The translations under genes and the position numbers were made by a program. This document shows, in pieces, positions 1 through 6,826 of a stretch of DNA of 14,265 nucleotides; positions within the stretch are counted from its first letter, which is position 1; the number at the start of each line of letters is the position of its first letter. The notes beneath the pieces are model-generated. The model was not told the origin of the DNA. It ran no database searches and saw only the letters and a program-made list of their open reading frames with translations. Source of the DNA: JAPLKX01 sp035530195 (GTDB taxonomy: Bacteria; Hydrogenedentota; Hydrogenedentia; Hydrogenedentales; SLHB01); assembly GCA_035530195.1 (NCBI GenBank), contig DATKVG010000149.1, positions 1 to 14,265 on the forward strand, read 5' to 3'.

Positions 1-1108
1 GCCCGTGAACCCACTCGAACTCTTTGAGGAACGCCTCGAGGTATTTCCTCTCTTCCGTGTACTGGCAGGCTTGGATCAACGCGTTAAGCAACTCCGCCTG
101 CGCCCACCACGATTTCAGCAGCCGGCCCGCCCCGAGATCCACCGCATCCGCCACACGGCCCGTCAGTGGCCCGAACGCCGCCAACCCGCCCCGCGAATGG
201 TCGAACCCGAACTCGAGCGCGTGGTCAATCAGGCCCAGAACCGTGTCGCGATACCTCTCGCGCGGCGCGCCCAGAACGTCCGCCGAGTCCCAAATCATCC
301 ACCCCATCTCCGCGTTCAGCCCGTAAGACGTTGTCATCCGACCTTCCGCGTCGGCCAAGGGGTTCCAGTCGTAGTCGAAAACCGTGACGCTGCACCCGTA
401 GTCTTTATGGATGCCCCGCCCGCAGATCAGATCGACAATATCCTGCAACGCCTTCTTGTGCGCCGGCGTGCCTGACGCACGCGCCAGGTACATCATGCCT
501 TCCATAACGTTGGTGTGCATATCGATCGTCTTGACCCGCGTCTGGCTGCCAAGGTTCATCTGCTCGCAGTTCAGCGCGGGCCAATCGGCCCCATCGAAGT
601 CCTCGATGAACCCCCGATCCCCGTCCCTGGCTTTCGCCAGCAGCAAATCAAACACGCGGCCCGCCCAATCCAGCGCCTCCTTCCGCGCCGACGCCTCGTA
701 ATACGCCGCAAACGACGTCATGGCATATCCGTGGAAATCCGTGTTCTTCCGCGTCGACAGCGGCGAACCGTCCCGCGCAACCGAGAAATAAAAACCCCCG
801 TTCTCCGCATCCCACATGTTTTCCACGACAAAATCGAATCCACGCCCCGCAAGATCCAGATACCCCCGGTCGCGCAACCCGTGCCGGTGCGCCGACGACA
901 GGCTGTGGATCATCCTCACCTGCATCATCAGCACTTTCTCGCTCTCGTCGAGCCGGTTGCCGCGACGGTCCAATCGAGTCAAAAACCCCCCGTACTCCCG
1001 GTCCCACGCATTCCTCGCCCAGAACGGCAGCAGGTTTACGCTCAAATCATGTTCCGCCAGCCCCCGCACACGCTGAAGCTGTTCTCGCTCGTGATCACTA
1101 AGTTTCAT
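1..1108 (-). CDS. AGE-family (N-acylglucosamine/cellobiose 2-epimerase-like) protein, 3' end outside the window
   Basis: Translating the minus strand from the ATG at 1108-1106 gives 369 residues open to the window edge. Known members have an (alpha/alpha)6 barrel, act in the cytoplasm and epimerise C2 of N-acylhexosamines or of the reducing-end glucose of cellobiose. Family-like blocks are visible: DFHGYAM near 124-130, MHTNVMEGMMYLA at 197-209 with a conserved-type His198, SYGLNAEMGW at 261-270, and LKSWWAQAELLNAL at 331-344. Cellobiose epimerases run to roughly 390-420 residues, so perhaps 30-50 C-terminal residues, including the second catalytic His, lie beyond position 1. In the block that normally reads G-H-x-x-E, this protein has Leu264 in the His position and keeps Glu267. 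There is no signal peptide. The Shine-Dalgarno is weak. The gene diverges from ddl, with a palindromic repeat between them. The family call is firm; the substrate is unknown and activity is in doubt. Confidence 0.85.
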   Translation of the reverse strand, partial: MKLSDHEREQLQRVRGLAEHDLSVNLLPFWARNAWDREYGGFLTRLDRRGNRLDESEKVLMMQVRMIHSLSSAHRHGLRDRGYLDLAGRGFDFVVENMWDAENGGFYFSVARDGSPLSTRKNTDFHGYAMTSFAAYYEASARKEALDWAGRVFDLLLAKARDGDRGFIEDFDGADWPALNCEQMNLGSQTRVKTIDMHTNVMEGMMYLARASGTPAHKKALQDIVDLICGRGIHKDYGCSVTVFDYDWNPLADAEGRMTTSYGLNAEMGWMIWDSADVLGAPRERYRDTVLGLIDHALEFGFDHSRGGLAAFGPLTGRVADAVDLGAGRLLKSWWAQAELLNALIQACQYTEERKYLEAFLKEFEWVHG

Positions 1109-1116
1109 ACAACCCC

Positions 1117-1172
1117 GTCGGGACGGCCCCCGGCTGCGCTTTGGCGCGCTTCGTGGGGGGTGTCCCACTTTT
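1117..1172. repeat. Dispersed palindromic repeat, copy 1
   Basis: The left arm GTCGGGACGGCCCCC (1117-1131) and right arm GGGGGGTGTCCCAC (1155-1168) are inverted and can pair through GGGAC/GTCCC and the C/G runs. They are separated by a 23-nt GC-rich spacer and followed by TTTT. The same arms recur at 9147-9188, in a split copy at 13900-14131, and as a left half at 14142-14166. The copy lies between the AGE gene and ddl, outside any coding region. Confidence 0.8.
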
Positions 1173-1278
1173 GTCTCCCGCGTCTACTCGGCAAAACCTT
1201 ATCACGCTACCCCCATAAAGCGAAACCTTCGCTCTCCCTATGGTATCTTATCTGGAACAAACCTTTGCAGGAGCGGGT

Positions 1279-2283
1279 ATGGACTTGCAGCAACGGCACG
1301 TGGCCGTTTTGATGGGCGGGACAAGCCTCGAACACGACATCTCCATGGCTTCGGGCGCAAAAATCGCCGAAAGCCTCGACAAAACCAAGTACCGCGTGAC
1401 CTGCGTCGTCATTGGCCGCGACGGCCTCTGGCATTTTCCCGGCACACCTCCCCTGGATGCGTTCGACGCGGTGAGCGAGCTGAAGCGGCTGTGCGTCGAT
1501 TGCGCGTTTGTAGCCTTGCACGGGCCGTTCGGCGAAGACGGCCGCCTCCAGGGGATGCTCGACCTGCTCGGAATCCCTTACACCTGCTCGGGTTGCGCCG
1601 CCAGCGCACTCGCCATGGACAAGCCCCGGTGCAAAGCCGTTGTCGCCGGTGCCGGCGTCCGCGTCGCCCACCACATCACGTTCTTCCTGCCGGAGTGGCA
1701 GCGCGCCCCCGAATCCGTGACAGCCAGGGTGGCCAAGGCCGTCGGTTTCCCCTGCGTGGTGAAGACACCCTGCCAGGGTTCGAGTTTCGGGATGGCCATA
1801 CCGCAGACGGCCGAGGACTTCGCCGCGTGCGTCGGCGGAATCTTGGCCATGGATGGCACGGCCATGGCCGAACAGTACATCAAGGGAACCGAAGTGACCT
1901 GTGCCGTCCTCGATGTCGAAGCCGGGCAACGCGCCAGGGCCTTGCCAGTGACCGAAATCCGGCCCGTGAAATCCGCTTACTTCGATTTTGAGGCCAAATA
2001 CACGCCCGGCGCCACCCGCGAAATCACACCCGCCCAAATTCCCGCCGAAACCGCCGACCAGGTGCAGCAGATGGCCGTCACGGCGCACGACGCCGTCGGC
2101 TGCGGCATTTGGAGCCGGAGCGACTTCATCATCGGTCCCCAAGGCCCCGTGTGGATCGAAATCAACACCGTGCCGGGGATGACGCCCACCTCACTCTACC
2201 CTCAGGCCGCCGCCGCAGTAGGCATAGAATTTGATCAGTTAATGAACTTGTTCGTGGAAGCCGCGTTGAGGCGGCGGAGTTGA
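1279..2283 (+). CDS. ddl: D-alanine--D-alanine ligase
   Basis: This ATP-grasp enzyme joins two D-alanines in the cytoplasm to make the terminal dipeptide of the peptidoglycan stem. It is 334 residues, a little longer than the usual 300-320 of DdlB-type enzymes. The N-terminal VLMGGTSLEHDIS (10-22) carries the conserved Glu18 that contacts the first D-Ala. HGPFGEDGRLQGMLDLLGIPYT (81-102) and SALAMDK (109-115) are typical. VVKTPCQGSSFGM (160-172) is the ATP-binding loop, with T-P-C in place of the usual P-x-x. The omega-loop region FDFEAKY (235-241) and the metal/ATP block VWIEINTVPGMT (291-302) are intact. I chose the ATG at 1279 because AGGAG lies at 1269-1273, 5 nt upstream. A longer reading from 1240 has no such site. 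It is followed by dapF, and its 3' end is duplicated downstream (see the repeat entries). Confidence 0.95.
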   Translation: MDLQQRHVAVLMGGTSLEHDISMASGAKIAESLDKTKYRVTCVVIGRDGLWHFPGTPPLDAFDAVSELKRLCVDCAFVALHGPFGEDGRLQGMLDLLGIPYTCSGCAASALAMDKPRCKAVVAGAGVRVAHHITFFLPEWQRAPESVTARVAKAVGFPCVVKTPCQGSSFGMAIPQTAEDFAACVGGILAMDGTAMAEQYIKGTEVTCAVLDVEAGQRARALPVTEIRPVKSAYFDFEAKYTPGATREITPAQIPAETADQVQQMAVTAHDAVGCGIWSRSDFIIGPQGPVWIEINTVPGMTPTSLYPQAAAAVGIEFDQLMNLFVEAALRRRS

Positions 2284-2299
2284 AAATGGCCATTACATT
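2254..2299 (+). repeat. Direct repeat, copy 1: ddl 3' end plus a relic of the dapF start
   Basis: This stretch contains the last ddl codons, the TGA (2281-2283), and then ATG GCC ATT ACA TT, which repeats the start of dapF (Met-Ala-Ile-Thr). It matches 2370-2417 over nearly its whole length, with about five substitutions and a 2-nt length difference. The relic start at 2286 reads Met-Ala-Ile-Thr-Leu and stops at TAG 2301-2303. Copy 1 therefore looks like the former ddl-dapF junction, now cut off from dapF by the hairpin element that follows. Confidence 0.9.
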
Positions 2300-2310
2300 A
2301 TAGCGAAAAG

Positions 2311-2367
2311 CGGGGACAGGCACGCTTTTTTCAAACTGCCGAAAAAAACGAGCCAGTCCCCGTTTTT
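2311..2367 (+). repeat. Long hairpin (REP-like palindromic element), possible attenuator
   Basis: CGGGGAC (2311-2317) pairs with GTCCCCG (2356-2362). Further pairs inside (GGC/GCC, CG/CG, then six T-A pairs and C-G) give a stem of about 22 positions with three mismatches and an 8-nt loop at 2333-2340. A run of five T follows at 2363-2367. GGGGACAGGCAC-type ends resemble REP elements mobilised by REP-associated tyrosine transposases; that assignment is from memory of the family. The stem plus T run could also act as a partial intrinsic terminator between ddl and dapF. Confidence 0.75.
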
Positions 2368-2369
2368 CG

Positions 2370-2417
2370 GTGGAAGCCGCGTTGAAGCGGCGGAGTCGAA
2401 CCGATGGCGATTACGTT
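2370..2417 (+). repeat. Direct repeat, copy 2: supplies the dapF ribosome-binding site and start
   Basis: This is the second copy of the ddl-dapF junction. The former ddl stop TGA is CGA here (2397-2399). GGAG at 2392-2395 sits 8 nt before the dapF ATG at 2404, so this copy carries the signal that starts dapF translation. Confidence 0.9.
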
Positions 2418-3237
2418 TACGAAAATGCACGGGCTTGGTAACGACTACCTCTTCATCGAGGCGTTCGACCGCGAAATCGACAACCCCCCTGAGTTGTCCC
2501 GCCGAATGAGCCACCGGCACCTCGGCGTCGGCGCCGACGGAATCATCCTCATCATGCCCGGCAAAGACCACCCCTTCCGCATGCGCATTTTCAACGCCGA
2601 CGGCAGCGAAGCCGAAACCTGCGGAAACGGCATTCGGTGTTTCGCCAAGTACGTCTACGAACGCGGGATGACGCGCGACCACGAGTTCGTTATCGAGACC
2701 GGCGGCGGCCCCAACCGCGTCCAGTTGCGCATCGAGGGCGGAAAAGTCGCGGCGGTCCGCTCCAACATGGGCACGCCCGTCTTTGAGCGCTCAAAAATCC
2801 CCATGCTCGGTCCCGCCGGCAACGTATTGGAAGAAGACCTCCAACTCGACTGCGGAACCGTCAAAATCACCTGCGTAAACATCGGCAACCCGCACACCGC
2901 CATCTTTGTCCAAGACGCCACCAAAGTGCCGCTTGCCGAGATTGGGCCGAAAATCGAGAACCACCCCAAGTTTCCCCAGCGGACCAACGTCGAGTTCGTT
3001 ACAGTGCTCGACCGCGCCAACATCGTCATGCGCATCTGGGAGCGGGGCAGCGGAATCACCATGGCCAGCGGCAGCGGGTCGTGCGGCGCCGCGCTCGCCT
3101 CGATGATCACCGGCCGCACCGACCGAAAAGTCAATGTCCACCTGGTCTACGGCGCCCTCGCCATCGAATGGGCCCACGACGGCTGCGTATACCAGGAAGG
3201 CCCCGCCACGGAAGTCTTCACCGGAACCTGGGCATAG
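2404..3237 (+). CDS. dapF: Diaminopimelate epimerase (DapF)
   Basis: This PLP-independent epimerase converts LL-DAP to meso-DAP for lysine and peptidoglycan synthesis, using two Cys as base and acid. At 277 residues it is full length. Visible family blocks are MHGLGNDY (8-15), NADGSEAETCGNGIR (64-78) with catalytic Cys73, GNPH (161-164) and WERGSGIT (212-219). The second catalytic motif normally reads A-C-G-[ST]-G-x-C. Here it is ASGSGSCGAA (221-230), so Ser222 stands at the expected catalytic Cys and only the later Cys227 remains. The codon is AGC at 3067-3069. Whether Ser222 can serve, or the reaction is altered, cannot be told from sequence. The position next to ddl, with no other epimerase in view, argues that it still works in cell-wall synthesis. 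Translation starts within the duplicated junction. The family call is firm and the activity is less so. Confidence 0.92.
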   Translation: MAITFTKMHGLGNDYLFIEAFDREIDNPPELSRRMSHRHLGVGADGIILIMPGKDHPFRMRIFNADGSEAETCGNGIRCFAKYVYERGMTRDHEFVIETGGGPNRVQLRIEGGKVAAVRSNMGTPVFERSKIPMLGPAGNVLEEDLQLDCGTVKITCVNIGNPHTAIFVQDATKVPLAEIGPKIENHPKFPQRTNVEFVTVLDRANIVMRIWERGSGITMASGSGSCGAALASMITGRTDRKVNVHLVYGALAIEWAHDGCVYQEGPATEVFTGTWA

Positions 3238-3278
3238 CTCCAAATCAGCCGGGGGCAACACCCCACGGGCGCTTCATC

Positions 3279-4385
3279 TCATTGCTTGTGGTCATGCCGG
3301 TCGGACGTGAGCCAGCCTTTCCGCCAGAAATAATAGAGTTGTCCCACGGCTATCCCCCCCATGATGAGCAAGATGGCCGGGTAGCCAAAGTAACTGCGCA
3401 GTTCCGGCATGTTGAAGCGGGACGAGTCGGGGTCGAAATTCATGCCGTAGATGCCCACCACGAACGTCAGCGGAATGAACAACGTTGCAATGATCGTGAG
3501 CACTTTCATAATCTCGTTCATCCGGTTGCTGACGCTCGACAGGTACATGTCCAGCAGACCCCCGGCAATCTCCCGATAGTTCTCCAGCATGTCGAGAATA
3601 TGGATCACGTGATCGTAGCAGTCGCGAAGGTAGACGCGCGTGGTTTCCGCAATTGGCCGCCCGCCGTCGCGGATCATCGCGTTGACCGTCTCGCGCAGCG
3701 GAAACATCACCCGCCGGATGCTGAGCAGGTCACGCTTGACCGCGTGAATCGCCGCCACCGTCTCCGGGTGCGGGCGGCCCACCACCGCGTCCTCGATAAC
3801 TTCCAGCCGGTCGCCCAGTTCGTCAACACGCGGAAAATACGAATCCACTACCGCATCCATCAAACAGTACGCCAGATAGTCCGCTCCCGTTGAACGAAGC
3901 CGGCCGGTGGACTCCCGTATGCGCGTCCGGATCGGGTCCAGGCAGTCGCCCGGATGCTCCTGCAGCGTCAGCACAAATTTCTCCCCAAAAAAGATGCTGA
4001 GTTGCTCGTTTTGAACCGGCGGCTCCGGCTCGAGCATCTGAAGTACTACAAACACGTGATCGTCATACCGCTCCAGCTTGGGCCGCTGGTGAAGGCTCAG
4101 CACGTCCTCGAGCGCAAGCGCGTGCAGGTGAAACATCTCCCGAAGCCGGTTGATCGTCTCCAGGTCGCCCAAACCATCCACATTGATCCACGTCACCGCC
4201 CATTTCTCCAAATACTCCAAGACCGAATCCAGATTGGCCAGCGTCGCTTCCGTGTAATTGTCAGGACTGTATGCTATCACCCGGATCACCGGCTTCGGCG
4301 AAAATGTGCTGATCGAAATCGTGCCCGGCGGCGCCCCGAGGATTTCCATCCGCCTCTTTTTCTTCCTGCGCTTCTTGTTTGCCAC
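3279..4385 (-). CDS. corA: CorA-type magnesium/cobalt transport protein
   Basis: CorA is a pentameric inner-membrane channel for Mg2+ (also Co2+ and Ni2+). The protein has 368 residues, the usual size for the Thermotoga-like group. A very basic N terminus (KKRRKKKRR at 4-12) leads into a cytoplasmic funnel domain, then a long helix, and two C-terminal membrane segments (about 294-313 and 335-354). The signature YGMNFD (313-318) sits at the end of the first segment, and MPEL (326-329) is in the periplasmic loop. I set the start at the GTG at 4385-4383 because GGAGGAG lies 6 nt upstream. An upstream reading to 4601 lacks support, and the internal Met13 would waste that site. A promoter is proposed at 4482-4510. 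The gene converges on dapF, with 41 nt between the stops. Confidence 0.93.
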   Translation of the reverse strand: MANKKRRKKKRRMEILGAPPGTISISTFSPKPVIRVIAYSPDNYTEATLANLDSVLEYLEKWAVTWINVDGLGDLETINRLREMFHLHALALEDVLSLHQRPKLERYDDHVFVVLQMLEPEPPVQNEQLSIFFGEKFVLTLQEHPGDCLDPIRTRIRESTGRLRSTGADYLAYCLMDAVVDSYFPRVDELGDRLEVIEDAVVGRPHPETVAAIHAVKRDLLSIRRVMFPLRETVNAMIRDGGRPIAETTRVYLRDCYDHVIHILDMLENYREIAGGLLDMYLSSVSNRMNEIMKVLTIIATLFIPLTFVVGIYGMNFDPDSSRFNMPELRSYFGYPAILLIMGGIAVGQLYYFWRKGWLTSDRHDHKQ

Positions 4386-4481
4386 GGACTGCTCCTCCCG
4401 CGTCCAACATAAACTTACAGGCCCCGAATGCGTTCTTCGTTCGCCATGCAATGATTCCCCGATTGCACATCCGGCAAACGT

Positions 4482-4510
4482 AATATAAGCTTTGAAGCGC
4501 TGCGATTCAA
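4482..4510 (-). promoter_or_regulatory. Candidate sigma70 promoter for corA
   Basis: On the minus strand TTGAAT (4510-4505) and TATATT (4487-4482) are separated by exactly 17 nt. Transcription would start near 4475, leaving about a 90-nt leader before the corA GTG. I recognise no Mg2+-sensing leader in it. Confidence 0.5.
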
Positions 4511-4733
4511 CGGCAAGCAGCCCAGCCCTGTGCCGAGGCGCATTAAGCCGCACCGGCATTTGCCAGTTATGACTGTAGTGGTACCACGTAACCTGTTGCA
4601 AATAAAACGCTTACATATTCGGGGCCTTTCGCTGTCCGTGCTCCAGCCGCACCACACTCCCATTCCCGGCCTCGACCGCTGCACACCCCGCAAACTCAAC
4701 AGCACCAACACCTCACGCTGAAAAAGCTCCCTG

Positions 4734-4770
4734 GGAATAGGTCCCTTTGGCTGGTAAGGAACTTATGTCC
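4734..4770. repeat. Imperfect palindrome (REP-like)
   Basis: GGAATAGGTCCCTT (4734-4747) and AAGGAACTTATGTCC (4756-4770) form an inverted repeat with loop TGGCTGGT, one bulged base, one G-T wobble and one mismatch. It lies between the divergent corA and OmpA-domain promoters. Its arms differ from those of the other palindromes in the window. Confidence 0.6.
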
Positions 4771-4834
4771 TTGTTTGTTTATAGAGACATAAAATTGGCT
4801 GCAATTGGACTTACACAGGGTTTTCACTTGACAC

Positions 4835-4863
4835 TTGCATGCTATGGCAGATTGTGCTAAAAT
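4835..4863 (+). promoter_or_regulatory. Candidate upstream promoter for the OmpA-domain gene (extended -10)
   Basis: TTGCAT (4835-4840), a 17-nt spacer and TAAAAT (4858-4863), with TG one base upstream as in extended -10 elements. It is about 180 nt from the start codon, so it would be a second, distal start site. Confidence 0.35.
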
Positions 4864-4934
4864 GCCTTCATAAGGGAGTTGCGCCTTTCCGGCGCGTGAT
4901 GTTCGTGCAAAGCCACAGCATGTTGGGGTATTGC

Positions 4935-4963
4935 TTGACACCGGTGTAAGTTTGTGTTTAAAT
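4935..4963 (+). promoter_or_regulatory. Strong sigma70-like promoter for the OmpA-domain gene
   Basis: A consensus TTGACA (4935-4940), a 17-nt spacer, and TTAAAT (4958-4963, five of six matches to TATAAT). The predicted start near 4970 leaves about a 75-nt leader before the ATG at 5045. This is the best promoter match in the window and fits an abundant envelope protein. Confidence 0.7.
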
Positions 4964-5044
4964 AAACCTGCAATAGTGTTTCGCTATAAGAGTGCCGGTA
5001 ATCCGGTCGTTGCGTTGGTTAAGCGGAGAATAGGAGAGACCAAA

Positions 5045-5725
5045 ATGAGCAAAGTGTTACTGTGCGCCTTGGGGGTCGCGATACTTGCGACGGCCGGCTC
5101 AGCCTATGGGCAGGGCAAAGTATGGGACGATCTGTCATGGTGGGGGCTTAGCGGCGCAACGCCGGCTCCGGTTAAAGATACGGGATCGGCTTGTTGCCCT
5201 CAAAATTTGGCACGGGCAGGTTGCTGGTGGTGGCCCACCGAGCCCGCCTCGAATGCCAATGATCAAGAGCTGTGGGGAAATCGCGGCGTTGTCTACAACA
5301 TCACCTGCCCCGTCGCCGTTACCCCGCCGCCCCCGCCGCAGCCGCCGCGGCCCAGGGAGCCCGTGAAGCCCGCACGCGTCAAGCCCACGTTCAACAATGT
5401 CCTGTTCGATTTCGACAAGTCCGTGTTGAAGCCCGAAGGACGGGTAGTGGCTGACGAAGTCGTGGCCTCGATGAAGGCCCATTCCCAAGATACGCTCGTA
5501 CTCGAAGGCCATACCGACAACATCGGCACCGACGAGTACAACAATGCGCTTGGCCAGCGGCGCGCCGATGCCGTCAAGCGCTACATGGTCGAGCAGGGCA
5601 TCGCGCCCGAACGCGTCGAAGCCAAAAGCTTCGGCGAGAGCCAGCCCGCCGTGCCCAACGATTCCCCGGGCAACCGGGCGCTGAACCGCAGGGTCGTGTT
5701 CAACATCAACATCAAAGGCAGTTGA
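5045..5725 (+). CDS. Secreted OmpA-domain protein with a Trp/Cys-rich N-terminal region
   Basis: The protein has 226 residues. Residues 1-22 are a Sec signal peptide with probable cleavage near 20-22. The mature N-terminal part (about 25-90) is rich in Trp and Cys (SWWG at 31-34, CC at 50-51, CWWWP at 60-64, Cys88), which I do not recognise as a named domain. A Pro-rich linker (93-114) joins it to an OmpA C-terminal domain (about 115-226). The linker and domain layout suit a protein spanning from an outer-layer anchor to the peptidoglycan. In this family an Asp and an Arg grip meso-DAP; the likely equivalents are Asp158 in GHTDNIG and an Arg of NRRV (214-217). No beta-barrel is present. AGGAGA at 5032-5037 sits 7 nt before the ATG, which fixes the start; an in-frame reading from 4931 would hide the signal peptide. 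It has its own promoter and terminator, so it is probably monocistronic. Confidence 0.9.
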   Translation: MSKVLLCALGVAILATAGSAYGQGKVWDDLSWWGLSGATPAPVKDTGSACCPQNLARAGCWWWPTEPASNANDQELWGNRGVVYNITCPVAVTPPPPPQPPRPREPVKPARVKPTFNNVLFDFDKSVLKPEGRVVADEVVASMKAHSQDTLVLEGHTDNIGTDEYNNALGQRRADAVKRYMVEQGIAPERVEAKSFGESQPAVPNDSPGNRALNRRVVFNINIKGS

Positions 5726-5762
5726 TAAACGCCGCACAATTGTGTGATTGACGTAAGTCGAC

Positions 5763-5799
5763 AGACGCCTCGGCGCTGACTGCGCCGGGGCGTCTTTTT
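5763..5799 (+). terminator. Intrinsic terminator after the OmpA-domain gene
   Basis: A 14-bp stem (5763-5776 with 5782-5795, all pairs Watson-Crick but one T-G wobble), loop TGACT, and a T run at 5795-5799. It starts 37 nt after the stop codon and ends 16 nt before the recombinase gene. Confidence 0.93.
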
Positions 5800-5815
5800 C
5801 AAGGCGGAATGCGGA

Positions 5816-6727
5816 ATGAATGAGTGTGGGGGAAAAGCGGCAGCCGCCTTCGATGCGCTGCTTGACCGATTTGTGCAGGCGGCTGTGTTTGAACGCGGCC
5901 TCGGCGAACGTACCCTGGCCGCCTATTCGGCCGACATCTCGCGCTACCTCGAGTTCGTCACCGCCCGCGGCATCCTATCGCTGAACGACGTGCGCCGCGA
6001 TCTCATCCTCGAACACCTCATTGGCCTGCGGGAGCACGGCCTCTCGGCGCGATCCGTCGCCCGCCATCTGAGCGCCGTCCGGCAGTTTCATTCGTTTCTG
6101 CGCGAGGAACGAATCACCCAATCCAACCCCGCCGCCGATTTCGATACGCCCCGGCTCGTGCGCCAGTTGCCGCGCGACCTGCCCCCATCCCAGGTCGAGC
6201 AGTTGATCGCCGCGCCCGATCCATCCACCCCGGACGGCGCGCGCGATTGCGCCATGCTCGAACTCTTCTATTCGTGCGGCCTGCGCATCTCGGAACTGAT
6301 CAACCTCCGCATCCGCGACCTGTCGCTGGGCGAGTCCGCCATCCGCGTCCGCGGCAAAGGCGCAAAAACCCGCCTCATTCCGCTAGGCGATCAGGCCATC
6401 ACACGCGTGCGGGCGTGGCTGAACGTGCGCCAGGACGGGCCCGTAAAAGATGAGACCGTCTTCCTGACTCCGCGCGGCAAGCGGCTCGGCCGGACAACCG
6501 CCTGGGCGATCGTCAAAAAATACGCGCGGCTCGCCAACCTCCCCGGAAATGTCAAGCCCCACATGCTCCGCCACTCGTTCGCCACACACCTGCTCGACAA
6601 CGGCGCCGACCTCCGCGCCGTACAGGAAATGCTCGGCCACGCCGACATCGCAACCACACAAATCTACACCCACGTCAGCGTCGAACGCCTCACCAAAGCG
6701 CACAAATCTTTTCATCCCCGTGGCTGA
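5816..6727 (+). CDS. XerC/XerD-type tyrosine recombinase
   Basis: Xer recombinases resolve chromosome dimers at dif, acting as a pair at the septum with FtsK. This one has 303 residues, the normal Xer length. The N-terminal SAM-like DNA-binding domain spans about 10-105. The catalytic domain (about 120-303) shows the full set: Arg157 in CGLRISEL, Lys181 in GKGAKTR, His249 and Arg252 in HMLRHSFATHLL, His275 in GHADIATTQIYTHV, and nucleophile Tyr284. The sequence looks closer to XerD than XerC, but that cannot be decided by eye. The ATG at 5816 follows the terminator closely and has only a weak GCGGA-like site; another ATG at 5820 is out of frame. No attachment site or phage gene is nearby, so a housekeeping role is more likely than an element integrase. 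Confidence 0.92.
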   Translation: MNECGGKAAAAFDALLDRFVQAAVFERGLGERTLAAYSADISRYLEFVTARGILSLNDVRRDLILEHLIGLREHGLSARSVARHLSAVRQFHSFLREERITQSNPAADFDTPRLVRQLPRDLPPSQVEQLIAAPDPSTPDGARDCAMLELFYSCGLRISELINLRIRDLSLGESAIRVRGKGAKTRLIPLGDQAITRVRAWLNVRQDGPVKDETVFLTPRGKRLGRTTAWAIVKKYARLANLPGNVKPHMLRHSFATHLLDNGADLRAVQEMLGHADIATTQIYTHVSVERLTKAHKSFHPRG

Positions 6728-6826
6728 ACGAACTCGTTTTATCCGTCCGATCCATCCGATCTTCAGCCAGCTATCTTTTTCGACCCTCGTTCGAGTAGAC
6801 TGTTCTCGGCAAAGGAGGAGCTTGAA

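Larger units (their letters stand above)
4386..5044. other. Non-coding divergent regulatory region
   Basis: This 659-base stretch has no convincing gene and is richer in A+T than its surroundings from about 4720 on. It holds a proposed corA promoter (4482-4510, minus), a palindromic element (4734-4770), and two proposed promoters facing the OmpA-domain gene (4835-4863 and 4935-4963). Short open frames here (for example 4696-4941 minus) have no ribosome-binding site or recognisable motif. Confidence 0.6.

Noticed and set aside
5..475. Plus-strand open frames at the left edge
   Set aside because: The minus strand carries AGE-family blocks across the same bases, continuous from 1108 to the window edge.
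1207..2142. Minus-strand open frame of 311 codons opposite ddl
   Set aside because: It is antisense to a well-conserved ddl and its composition (Gly, His, Asp, Val) is that of a shadow frame.
5816..6727. Recombinase as the integrase of a genomic island
   Set aside because: Length and motifs fit a housekeeping Xer protein. There is no tRNA gene, direct-repeat attachment site or phage gene nearby.
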